Shown here in pieces: positions 55,021 through 62,322 of a stretch of 64,000 nt of DNA. The stretch spans positions 2,118,538-2,182,537 of the forward strand of contig NFUV01000001.1 of NCBI GenBank assembly GCA_002127295.1, given 5' to 3'. The position numbers and the translations under genes were made by a program. Positions within the stretch are counted from its first letter, which is position 1; each line of letters starts with the position of its first letter. The DNA is from Chitinophagaceae bacterium IBVUCB2. GTDB lineage: Bacteria > Bacteroidota > Bacteroidia > Chitinophagales > Chitinophagaceae. The notes beneath the pieces are model-generated. The model did no database searches and had not been told where the DNA came from. It saw only the letters and a list, made by a program, of their open reading frames with translations.

Positions 55021-56031
55021 CTGGACACTATTACACATATTGCCCTCGGTGCTTGCATGGGGGAAGCTTTTGCCGGACGTCAACTGGGACGAAAAGCAAT
55101 GCTGGCAGGTGTAATAGCTCACAGTTTGCCGGATATAGATTTCACTGCGGCCCTATGGCTCAGCACTGCAGATAACCTGCATGCTCACCGGGGATTTACA
55201 CATTCCATTCTTTTTGTTTTTTTAATAAGCCCCGTACTGGCTTTTGTGGCCAGATTTTTTTTAAAGCAGGCAGAAATTTCATTTGCAAAGTGGGTAATTT
55301 TTTTCTTGATCATCTCTGCTTTACATATTTTTTTAGATGCATTTAATAATTATGGTGTGGGTTGGTATGAACCCTTCAGCAGCCAGCGGGTTTCTTTTGA
55401 CACCATCTTTGTTGCAGATCCATTCTTCTCTATTGTTCCCGGGCTGGCATTAGTAATGTTACTAGTAATAAAGCATGGAAAAAATGTTCGACGATTTTGG
55501 TGGAGGGCAGGACTTTTTTCCTGTTTGATATATCTAGGCTATACAGTGATCAATAAGATCATTATCAATAAGAGGGTAGAAAAAGTGCTTGCTTATCAGC
55601 AAATAATTCCAAAAAGAATATTTACTACACCAGCACCTTTACAAAACTGGCTTTGGTTTGTTACTGCTGAAATGGATAGCGGATTTTATACAGGTTATGT
55701 ATCTGTTTTTGATAGAAAATTAAATAATCAACTTACTTATTCTCCGAAGAATGAACGGTTACTTAACTTATTACCTGATAGGGAAGAAGCGGATAAACTC
55801 ATAAAATTCTCTCAGCGATATTACACCGTAGAAAAACACGCCGATACTCTATTGTTCAATGACCTTCGTTTTGGGCAGATAACAGGATGGGATGACCCCC
55901 AGCAACGATTTGCATTTTACTTTTATTTGCAACCAGAAATGGATAACACATTGGTAGTACAGCGGGGACGCTTTGCTAATTGGAATAAGAAAACCTTTAA
56001 TTCCTTTATTAAAAGAATTAAAGGAAACTAA
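55021..56031 (+). CDS. membrane-bound metal-dependent hydrolase (YdjM/DUF457-like), probable CTG start
   Basis: The first ATG (55057) would remove a conserved segment. The 12 codons before it read, from CTG, LDTITHIALGAC, the N-terminal motif with a metal-binding His of this family (usually MDxxTHxxLG). A TAA precedes the CTG directly, and no ATG/GTG/TTG lies between. Further motifs are AHSLPDID and HRGFTHS. The protein has several spans and a C-terminal soluble part, 336 aa from CTG. It ends one base from the cls stop. Confidence 0.85.
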   Translation: MDTITHIALGACMGEAFAGRQLGRKAMLAGVIAHSLPDIDFTAALWLSTADNLHAHRGFTHSILFVFLISPVLAFVARFFLKQAEISFAKWVIFFLIISALHIFLDAFNNYGVGWYEPFSSQRVSFDTIFVADPFFSIVPGLALVMLLVIKHGKNVRRFWWRAGLFSCLIYLGYTVINKIIINKRVEKVLAYQQIIPKRIFTTPAPLQNWLWFVTAEMDSGFYTGYVSVFDRKLNNQLTYSPKNERLLNLLPDREEADKLIKFSQRYYTVEKHADTLLFNDLRFGQITGWDDPQQRFAFYFYLQPEMDNTLVVQRGRFANWNKKTFNSFIKRIKGN

Positions 56032-56032
56032 T

Positions 56033-57478
56033 TTATAATACAGGAGAAAATAAACGGGCAATTTTTTCAGGTAGCTGCACATACCATGGGCGGGATAACC
56101 ATTCATCCTTGTCAATTTTTTTAGCGTCTTTCAGATCTTCAAAAAAAGTTTTGCGCATATCCTCGGCCACTTCTTTATCATATATAAGTGCATTCACTTC
56201 AAAATTGAGTTCAAAACTTCTGTAATCCATATTAGCAGTACCTAATAAAGTAAGCATGGAATCTGTAACCATTGTTTTAGCATGGACAAAACCTTTCTGA
56301 TAGAGGTAAACTTCCACGCCGGCTTCCAGTAATTTATTGTAGTATGATTTGGAAGCAGCGTTAACTATTCTGGAATCACTGATACCTGGCACTAACAATT
56401 TTACAGATAAGCCACTTAATGCAGCCACACTTAATGCATCCATAATACTATCACCTGGTATAAAATAGGGGGTAGTGATCAAAATCTCTTTCTTGGCCAG
56501 GTATATCGCCTGCAAAATGGAATAAAGAACAGAAGGTAAAATTGAATCAGGCCCACTGGCTGCTATCTGTACATAACTATTTTGTGCTGTTGAAGGAGGG
56601 ATTTTAAAATATATATCTTCCGTTTTTAGCGAATTACTGCAACAAAATTCCCAATCTGTAATAAAAAGATATTGGAGGTAATACACTGCGGGGCCATCAA
56701 TACGAATATGGGTGTCTCTCCAGTATAATTTGTTCTTACCATTATTTACATATTTATCCGAGACATTTATGCCTCCTACAAATGCAGTATGCCCATCAAT
56801 CACAACAATTTTCCGGTGATTACGATAGTTAATGCGATTAGCAAACAAATAGAACCTGATCTTATGAAATGGGTGTACCTGGGCACCGGCCTCATGCATT
56901 CTTTTTTCTGTAGATTTTTTTATTGCAGGACTTCCAAAGTCGTCATAGATAAGCCGGACTTCAACCCCTTCTTTAGCTTTTTGAATTAATAACTCAATGA
57001 TTTCAGTACCGATAGTATCATATTCATATATGTAGTACTCGATGTGGATATGATGAGTGGCATTTTTGATGGCCTCCAACAGTTCTGGAAACTTTTCTTC
57101 TCCATTCTTCAATAGTTTAATGGAGTTGTTTTTGGTAAGAGGGCTACCAAGGTCCCGGACAAGCATGGAAGCTAATTCAGAATGTTGTTGCACAGATTCA
57201 TCAACATGGGTAATAGCGGTGCTGTCAAATTGCACAATTCCTTTTTTTAAATCTTGCAGTACCCGGCTATTCAGCTTTGATTTTTTATTATATCGCTTTT
57301 TTTTCCAGTAATTAACACCAAAAAGAAGATAGAATCCGGCTCCTATCACCGGAATAAAAATAGCAAACATTATATAGGCCAGCGCTTTACCAGCATACTG
57401 GGTAGCTAAGAGAATCCGGATGCATATAAAAATTATCAGCAGGATATATAGCAGTGTTAGTATAATAAACCAGTTCAT
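56033..57478 (-). CDS. cls: cardiolipin synthase (PLD family)
   Basis: A 481-aa enzyme with two N-terminal spans and two HKD motifs: HRKIVVIDGHTAFVGG (about residue 219) and HAKTMVTDSMLTLLGTAN (about 398). It joins two phosphatidylglycerol molecules to give cardiolipin and glycerol at the inner membrane. It faces the hydrolase gene, sharing a 1-base gap. Confidence 0.93.
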   Translation of the reverse strand: MNWFIILTLLYILLIIFICIRILLATQYAGKALAYIMFAIFIPVIGAGFYLLFGVNYWKKKRYNKKSKLNSRVLQDLKKGIVQFDSTAITHVDESVQQHSELASMLVRDLGSPLTKNNSIKLLKNGEEKFPELLEAIKNATHHIHIEYYIYEYDTIGTEIIELLIQKAKEGVEVRLIYDDFGSPAIKKSTEKRMHEAGAQVHPFHKIRFYLFANRINYRNHRKIVVIDGHTAFVGGINVSDKYVNNGKNKLYWRDTHIRIDGPAVYYLQYLFITDWEFCCSNSLKTEDIYFKIPPSTAQNSYVQIAASGPDSILPSVLYSILQAIYLAKKEILITTPYFIPGDSIMDALSVAALSGLSVKLLVPGISDSRIVNAASKSYYNKLLEAGVEVYLYQKGFVHAKTMVTDSMLTLLGTANMDYRSFELNFEVNALIYDKEVAEDMRKTFFEDLKDAKKIDKDEWLSRPWYVQLPEKIARLFSPVL

Positions 57479-57668
57479 AGATAAAAAGTAAAATTGTGGC
57501 TGTTGAAGAGTAAAAAGGTACTTAATAATAGGAAGCTTATTGGTTTTTTAAGAACTATTTATCATAGCTCTAAAAAGAGCTTCTGGTATTCTAATTCCCA
57601 TGCAGCCGCGGCATAGCGTTTGCAATCATATACATAATTGGCCGGTACACTCCGGTTGGTTTTGGTTA

Positions 57669-57702
57669 CAGAGCACCATTTCTATGGTGCTCTCTTTTTT
57701 TG
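57669..57702 (+). terminator. orphan intrinsic terminator on the plus strand
   Basis: AGAGCACCAT and ATGGTGCTCT form a 10-bp stem with a TTCT loop, followed by CTTTTTTT on the plus strand. The flanking genes are both on the minus strand, so no annotated plus-strand transcript ends here. Confidence 0.6.
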
Positions 57703-57717
57703 CAAGAAAGAGAATTA

Positions 57718-58104
57718 TTACTCCAGGTTTGCGGATGGATCCCAGAATACATTTTTAAAATCCTGCACCTGGTCATTTATTACTTTAATTCCCTCTTTCT
57801 TTAGCAATTTTTCCATCAGACCGGGTGGAGAAAAGTGATGTTTACCACTTAATATTCCAAGACGGTTAACAACACGGTGGGCAGGTACTTTCGGTTTTAC
57901 TCTTCCTGCCCCATTCATGGCCCAGCCAACCATTCTGGATGATGATTTTGCACCTAAACAAGCTGCAATGGCACCATAGGAAGTTACCCTGCCTTTTGGA
58001 ATTTGACGGGCTACTTCAAACACCAGCTCAAAGAAATTATTTTCAGTTTTCCCGGATGGTCGTACTGTTTTTAATTTAACCGATGATTTTTTTTTAGTAG
58101 CCAT
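57718..58104 (-). CDS. atl: alkyltransferase-like (ATL) DNA repair protein
   Basis: A 128-aa protein of the MGMT C-terminal fold: IPKGRVTSYGAIAACLG, RMVGWAMN and PAHRVVNRLG. MGMT enzymes have PCHRV; here the reactive Cys is Ala, so it cannot accept alkyl groups. ATL proteins bind O6-alkylguanine and flag it for nucleotide excision repair. A Lys-rich N-terminus (ATKKKSSVKLK) is extra. It starts 8 bases after the DUF5522 gene. Confidence 0.9.
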   Translation of the reverse strand: MATKKKSSVKLKTVRPSGKTENNFFELVFEVARQIPKGRVTSYGAIAACLGAKSSSRMVGWAMNGAGRVKPKVPAHRVVNRLGILSGKHHFSPPGLMEKLLKKEGIKVINDQVQDFKNVFWDPSANLE

Positions 58105-58112
58105 TATTGAAA

Positions 58113-58292
58113 TTATACTTTTTTCTCAAGTAACTCCGTCCGGCGGGGCTCCGGCACATTTTCATAGTGGAAAGGACAGTGAAGACAGCCATTACCACAG
58201 CAATATCCCTTGTCTAAATGGAACTTTTCTGTAAGCACCACGTAGCCCGCAGGGTTAATGTAATAATCATCCCCTTCAATCAACTCTTTCAT
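58113..58292 (-). CDS. DUF5522 family Cys-rich protein, 59 aa
   Basis: The minus strand encodes MKELIEGDDYYINPAGYVVL, TEKFHLDKGYCCGNGCLHCP and FHYENVPEPRRTELLEKKV. The GYCCGNGCxHCP motif is that of the DUF5522 family, a likely small metal-binding protein. Its start codon lies inside the last codons of trmB, overlapping by 17 bases. It is probably in one transcript with trmB and the ATL gene. Confidence 0.88.
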   Translation of the reverse strand: MKELIEGDDYYINPAGYVVLTEKFHLDKGYCCGNGCLHCPFHYENVPEPRRTELLEKKV

Positions 58293-58986
58293 GTTCTTGT
58301 ACCAATTGTTTTAATTCTGCATCTTTCTCTTTGCCGGCCAGCGAAACAGGGATTGAAAAACACAGATAGTGAATACGATTGCTGGCGGCTATATCAAGAG
58401 ATTCATAATGCGTTTTAATTTTCAGTTCATCACTTACCGCTTCTTCCTGGTATATATTGTCGCTATCTTTTAACATAGGGCAATTATATAGATCAATTAC
58501 TTGCTTTGTAAATTTATAAAGATCAGGACTGTCCGTTTTTAAATGTATTAAACCACCGGGAACAAGAAATTGTTGGTACAACCGCAAAAATTTTGGATGC
58601 GTCAATCTTTTTTTAGCTTTCGACATGCGCAATTGCGGATCAGGAAAGGTTATCCAGATCTCAGCTACTTCATTCGGATTGAAATACTCTGCTACCTGGT
58701 CTATTTTCGTTCTAAGAAATCCAACATTGTTTAAATTATTTTGCAACGCTTTTTTAGCCCCTACCCAAATGCGGTTTCCCTTTAGATCAACACCAATAAA
58801 ATTCCTGTTCGGATAAAGTTGGCCAAGTCCAACAGCATATTCGCCTTTGCCGCAGGCTAGCTCCAATGTTATTGGATTTGTGTTGCCGAAGAATTCATTC
58901 CATTTGCCATTAATATCTTTTGGATACTGCAATACATTTTTGAAACTCAATAACTCTTCAAACCGTATTAATTTTTTTTGCCCCAT
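58276..58986 (-). CDS. trmB: tRNA (guanine-N7-)-methyltransferase
   Basis: I set the start at 58986 (MGQKKLIRFEELLSF), giving 236 aa; the frame is open 38 codons upstream but through the dispersed repeat. SAM-binding LELACGKGEYAVGLG, IGVDLKGNRIWVG, and the catalytic ITFPDPQLRMSKAKKRLTHP are present. It methylates G46 in the variable loop of tRNAs, using SAM. Confidence 0.94.
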   Translation of the reverse strand: MGQKKLIRFEELLSFKNVLQYPKDINGKWNEFFGNTNPITLELACGKGEYAVGLGQLYPNRNFIGVDLKGNRIWVGAKKALQNNLNNVGFLRTKIDQVAEYFNPNEVAEIWITFPDPQLRMSKAKKRLTHPKFLRLYQQFLVPGGLIHLKTDSPDLYKFTKQVIDLYNCPMLKDSDNIYQEEAVSDELKIKTHYESLDIAASNRIHYLCFSIPVSLAGKEKDAELKQLVQEHERVD

Positions 58987-59071
58987 ACGCAACAAAGATA
59001 AATACGCTTCAGGGAATATTGCCATAAAAGGGCTGAAGGATACAGGGAGAGACTTGCAACTTGCGGAGTAG

Positions 59072-59130
59072 CGAACTGAACACACAAGAGTGCGACGCAA
59101 CCAAGATGCCAGTAGTAATACAGATGGGTT
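59072..59130 (+). repeat. dispersed intergenic repeat, copy 2
   Basis: GCGAACTGAACACACAAGAG, then TGCGACGCAACC, GATGCCAGTAGTAAT and a few bases later CAGATGGG. It shares its core with copies at 42211-42260 and 62221-62270. It lies between DUF3078 gene A and trmB. Confidence 0.65.
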
Positions 59131-59183
59131 TATAAGTTCTGTAAAAAATCTGCGTTAATGATGTTAATCCAATAATTTGTGGG

Positions 59184-60113
59184 TTATATCTTAACCTGTA
59201 ATCCAACACCGATGATGGATTTTAATTGCAAAGCAGGCGATGATTTCTCTTTACCAAAAACTTTTACATCATCATCATAGATCATATCCACATTCCAGCT
59301 AAAGGCCAGGAATTTGGCAAATTTGGCAGAAAGAGAATTGGTCATGTATAGATCTGCATTCAATGGATCTTTTTTATAGTTCGAAAAAATATCAATTCTT
59401 CCTCTATACGACACATGCTTGTTGAATGCTTTTTGATAATTGATAGTGGCAAATGCACCAAGATGGTTGAGACTATGTGTACCCGGTGCTAATCCATACT
59501 CACCTCGGGCAGCAAGACTATCATCTTTTACAATTATCCATCGGGAGGTAACGGGTGAAACAAAAATGGAAAGATGATTACCGGCCTTGTAATCTACACC
59601 GAGACTGGTAACCACATAAGCAGGAGAAAGCAATGCGGAAGCAAAACTTTTTTTACTGTCCTGGTAAGTATAGCCTTTAAAAAATTGCGAACGAAAATTT
59701 ACAAGCGATGCAAGATTCAAATGTTTATCTAATGAATAACCATACTTGGAAACAAAATCAAAACGATCATCATTTTTGCGACTGCCGAGACTGGTAGTGT
59801 TTACATAGCCAAAGTTTATATCAAGGGTATTATCCCAGCTTTGTTTATTTTTTTTATAAAAACCATGCAGGTTAAGTGAAGTTGAAATGGTCAATGAAAA
59901 ATCATCGCCACCGGCAGCCCAATTACTAAGACTACTTTGTCCAACATTTATATTATACAACGCACCTGCTTTCCATTTTTTCCAGGCACTATCCGGAATA
60001 TCCTTTTTAATTGTTCGCAAAGATTCGACTTGCAACTTTTTAATAATTGCATCTTGTGAAAACACCAATTGATAACTGGCAAGCAAAAGAAAAAGACCTG
60101 GTATTTTTTTCAT
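59184..60113 (-). CDS. DUF3078 family protein, copy A
   Basis: A 309-aa protein with a signal peptide (ends VFSQ). The signature LSNWAAGGDDFSLTIS marks DUF3078, and alternating hydrophobic strands across the rest, ending in GVGLQVKI, suggest an outer-membrane beta-barrel. The last residues lack a C-terminal aromatic. Function is unknown. It shares clear similarity with copy B over its length. Confidence 0.88.
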   Translation of the reverse strand: MKKIPGLFLLLASYQLVFSQDAIIKKLQVESLRTIKKDIPDSAWKKWKAGALYNINVGQSSLSNWAAGGDDFSLTISTSLNLHGFYKKNKQSWDNTLDINFGYVNTTSLGSRKNDDRFDFVSKYGYSLDKHLNLASLVNFRSQFFKGYTYQDSKKSFASALLSPAYVVTSLGVDYKAGNHLSIFVSPVTSRWIIVKDDSLAARGEYGLAPGTHSLNHLGAFATINYQKAFNKHVSYRGRIDIFSNYKKDPLNADLYMTNSLSAKFAKFLAFSWNVDMIYDDDVKVFGKEKSSPALQLKSIIGVGLQVKI

Positions 60114-60295
60114 AACTAAGTTGTTCGGTTTCGGTAGTGATATGGATACTGCTTATAAGAGAAGCAGAGAAACAGAAAAGTTTTTATAGCGGATAGTGGA
60201 CTTGTGCAAATATATAGGACAGTGTAAATAGAGAAGCGAACTATTTTATTTTATAAGGATTGTTAAAATGAAGGATGGCTAATGAATGTTAGTAT

Positions 60296-60334
60296 AAAAA
60301 AATACTGCTCCTATAACAGGAGCAGTATTTTATA
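60296..60334. terminator. bidirectional intrinsic terminator between the DUF3078 copies
   Basis: AAAATACTGCTCCT and AGGAGCAGTATTTT form a perfect 14-bp stem with a TATAAC-type loop. A-run and T-run flanks work on both strands. It closes the copy B transcript on the minus strand. Confidence 0.85.
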
Positions 60335-60361
60335 GCAATTAAAAATATATCAAACGATTGC

Positions 60362-61288
60362 TTAGAATTTAACCAGCAATCCAATACCTACTAATGATTT
60401 TACTTGTAAGGCCGGAGAAGTTCTGTTAGGACCGAATAATTTAACATCATCATCATAAATAAGATCCACTCCCCAGGTGGCAGATAATACTTTCGACAAT
60501 TTTACATTGAGGATGTTTGACATAAATAAGTCGACATTCTGTGGGTTTCTTCTGTAGTTGGAGAACAGATCAAGTCTGGCTTTATAGGTAATGTTCTTAG
60601 AGATTTCTTTCATGTAATTGATAGAAGCAAAAGCACCGATCTCCAGGTTAGATTTTTGACCGGGTGTAACTCCATAGGCACCTTTGTTGGATAAGGCGGT
60701 ATCTCTTACAATTACCCAACGGGCAGTTAGTGGTGAAATGAAAATAGAAAGTTCTTTGATTGGTTTATAATCAAGACCTGCACTCACTAATAAATAACCC
60801 GGCGCCAGAAAATTAGAGGAAAGCGATTTAACATTGTTATCAAATGTATATCCTTTAAAAAATTGCGAACGAAGATTGACCAAACCTGCAAGATTGAGTT
60901 TGGAGGTTAATGCGTAGCCATATTTGGATAAGAGATCAAAACGGTCGTCATTTTTTCTTCCGCCGATGCTGGTGGATTTTACATAACCGAGGTTAAAATC
61001 AAATGTATTGTCCCAGCTATGTTTATCTTTTTGATAAAAGGCATACATGCTTAACAATGAATTTACGGCGAGGGAAAATTCATCTCCACCAGCTGCCCAG
61101 TTAGTCAGGGAGGCTTGCGAAACATTAAGACTATAAATGCCACCCCTTTTCCAATTTTTTTTACTGGTATCTGCAGGATCTTTTTTTACTGATTTACCAG
61201 ATTCTGCCTGCAAAGCTTTTACAGTCTGGTCCTGGGAATTAGCAGACAAAGCGATAACTGCAATTAGAATAGTTGCGATTATTTTCAT
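60362..61288 (-). CDS. DUF3078 family protein, copy B
   Basis: A 308-aa protein with a signal peptide (ends ANSQDQ). It has LTNWAAGGDEFSLAVN, SIGGRKNDDRFDLLSKYGYAL and the end GIGLLVKF. It is a clear paralog of copy A, with a hydrophobic-alternation pattern throughout. The ncRNA gene at 61372-61621 lies upstream on the same strand. Confidence 0.88.
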   Translation of the reverse strand: MKIIATILIAVIALSANSQDQTVKALQAESGKSVKKDPADTSKKNWKRGGIYSLNVSQASLTNWAAGGDEFSLAVNSLLSMYAFYQKDKHSWDNTFDFNLGYVKSTSIGGRKNDDRFDLLSKYGYALTSKLNLAGLVNLRSQFFKGYTFDNNVKSLSSNFLAPGYLLVSAGLDYKPIKELSIFISPLTARWVIVRDTALSNKGAYGVTPGQKSNLEIGAFASINYMKEISKNITYKARLDLFSNYRRNPQNVDLFMSNILNVKLSKVLSATWGVDLIYDDDVKLFGPNRTSPALQVKSLVGIGLLVKF

Positions 61289-61371
61289 GGTACAATTATT
61301 TTGGCTGAAAAAATAAATCCGAAACTGACTGCAAGGTAATAATTCACAAAAAGACTCTTATATAGACAAAA

Positions 61372-61399
61372 AAAGGCCTCCGAAATTTCGGAGGCCTTT
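61372..61399 (-). terminator. intrinsic terminator of the ncRNA gene
   Basis: GGCCTCCGAA and TTCGGAGGCC pair in a perfect stem with a 2-base AT centre, and on the minus strand it is followed by seven T. Oriented for the RNA gene upstream on the minus strand. Confidence 0.88.
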
Positions 61400-61621
61400 C
61401 AAAGTGCTGTAGGGGGAGGGTTCGAACCTCCACGGGGCAGTTAGCTGTAGTACAAAGTTCGGTGGTCGACCCCGGTCGCTTTGATATTGCTATCAAAACG
61501 GCTCTATGCTACGTTTATCCTGTTTTCCCCACCCCCGAGACAAGAGGGTATGTCTGCCATGCTTTCGCAATTTCATCACCCCACAGTATTATCAAGAACT
61601 GGTGCCTTTCGGCGTTGTTGA
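61372..61621 (-). ncRNA. structured ncRNA with tmRNA-like features
   Basis: A ~225-250 nt transcript is predicted between a promoter at 61627-61659 and the terminator at 61372. Features on the minus strand: a long-range stem CTGTGGGG (61579-61586) with CCCCTACAG (61407-61415); a T-arm-like hairpin GGAGGTTCGAACCCTCC (61415-61431); a possible pseudoknot at 61531-61555; a GCAA-capped hairpin at 61477-61500; and an open frame of 8 codons at 61504-61530 (GENRINVA). Like tmRNA it has acceptor, T-arm and a short tag ORF. Unlike it, the transcript is short, and the G-U pair is at 4-69, not 3-70. Its identity is uncertain. Confidence 0.65.
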
Positions 61622-61626
61622 TGACA

Positions 61627-61659
61627 CAAATATAGGCTTCAAAAGCTTTTCATTCCAAA
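61627..61659 (-). promoter_or_regulatory. Bacteroidota promoter for the ncRNA gene
   Basis: On the minus strand TATATTTG (61627-61634) fits TAnnTTTG and TTTG (61656-61659) lies 21 bases upstream. The start would be near 61621, matching the beginning of the structured region. Confidence 0.65.
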
Positions 61660-61684
61660 TTTTCTAATAAATATTTTGAAAGTA

Positions 61685-61728
61685 TAGAAATTATTCAAAT
61701 ATTTGACAATTATTATGAATAATTTCTA
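61685..61728 (+). promoter_or_regulatory. large inverted repeat, candidate Lrp/AsnC operator
   Basis: Arms TAGAAATTATTCA (61685-61697) and TGAATAATTTCTA (61716-61728) are exact reverse complements, with an 18-base AT-rich spacer; the arm centres are about 31 bases apart, close to three helix turns. It ends 15 bases before the Lrp/AsnC start codon, so self-repression is likely. Confidence 0.55.
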
Positions 61729-61743
61729 AAATCAATTCACAAA

Positions 61744-62208
61744 ATGGCAGCCAAATTAAATCTTGATAATCTCGATCTTCAGATCATTCACCACATGATG
61801 GAGAATGCAGAAATTTCTTACGCCGATCTCGGAAAAAAACTATTTGTTTCCGGTGGCACCATTCATGTTCGTATCAAAAAACTACAAGAGGCAGGAGTGG
61901 TTAAAGGTACACGGTTGAAGGCAGATTTAAAACAACTAGGATATGATGTTATCGCCTTCATAGGCATTTACCTCAAAGAAAGTTCGTTGTATGATACGGT
62001 AGCAAAAGATCTTCAAAAAATTCCGGAGATAGTGCGATTGAATTATACAACCGGCAACTACAGCATGTTTGCTGAAATAGTTTGTAAGGATATTACGCAA
62101 CTTCGGTTTGTGCTACATGATCAGTTACAAAAAATAAAAGGCATTGAACGAACAGAAACTTTTATATCACTCGACGAAAGTTTTAGCCGGAATGTAAAAG
62201 TGATGTAG
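61744..62208 (+). CDS. Lrp/AsnC family transcriptional regulator
   Basis: A 154-aa protein with an N-terminal winged helix (LDNLDLQIIHHMMENAEISYADLGKKLFVSGGTIHVRIKKLQEAG, residues 8-50) and a C-terminal ligand-binding RAM domain with the usual GNYSMFAEIV strand. The effector cannot be told; amino acids are typical. An inverted repeat lies in its leader. A dispersed repeat follows its stop. Confidence 0.92.
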   Translation: MAAKLNLDNLDLQIIHHMMENAEISYADLGKKLFVSGGTIHVRIKKLQEAGVVKGTRLKADLKQLGYDVIAFIGIYLKESSLYDTVAKDLQKIPEIVRLNYTTGNYSMFAEIVCKDITQLRFVLHDQLQKIKGIERTETFISLDESFSRNVKVM

Positions 62209-62220
62209 CCAGCTTTGGTT

Positions 62221-62270
62221 TTTCATGGCATCGTCCCTTGCGTCGCACACTTGTACTTTCTGTTCGCTCA
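62221..62270 (-). repeat. dispersed intergenic repeat, copy 3
   Basis: On the minus strand: GCGAACAGAAAGTACAAGTG, then TGCGACGCAAGG and GATGCCATG. This matches copies 1 and 2 in the opposite orientation. It lies between the regulator and the flippase gene. Confidence 0.65.
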
Positions 62271-62322
62271 TGAACCGCAGATTCGTCGGCTCTAAATAAT
62301 TTAAACACTTTCTTAGAATGTA

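Noticed and set aside
61401-61620. ordinary tRNA gene at the RNA locus
   Set aside because: The T-arm hairpin is present, but no anticodon arm at the right distance follows; the intervening ~150 bases are too long for a tRNA, and no group I intron motif was seen.
61401-61620. RNase P RNA or signal recognition particle RNA
   Set aside because: The conserved GAGGAAAGTCC and ACAGAA cores of RNase P and the tetraloop region of SRP RNA are not present.
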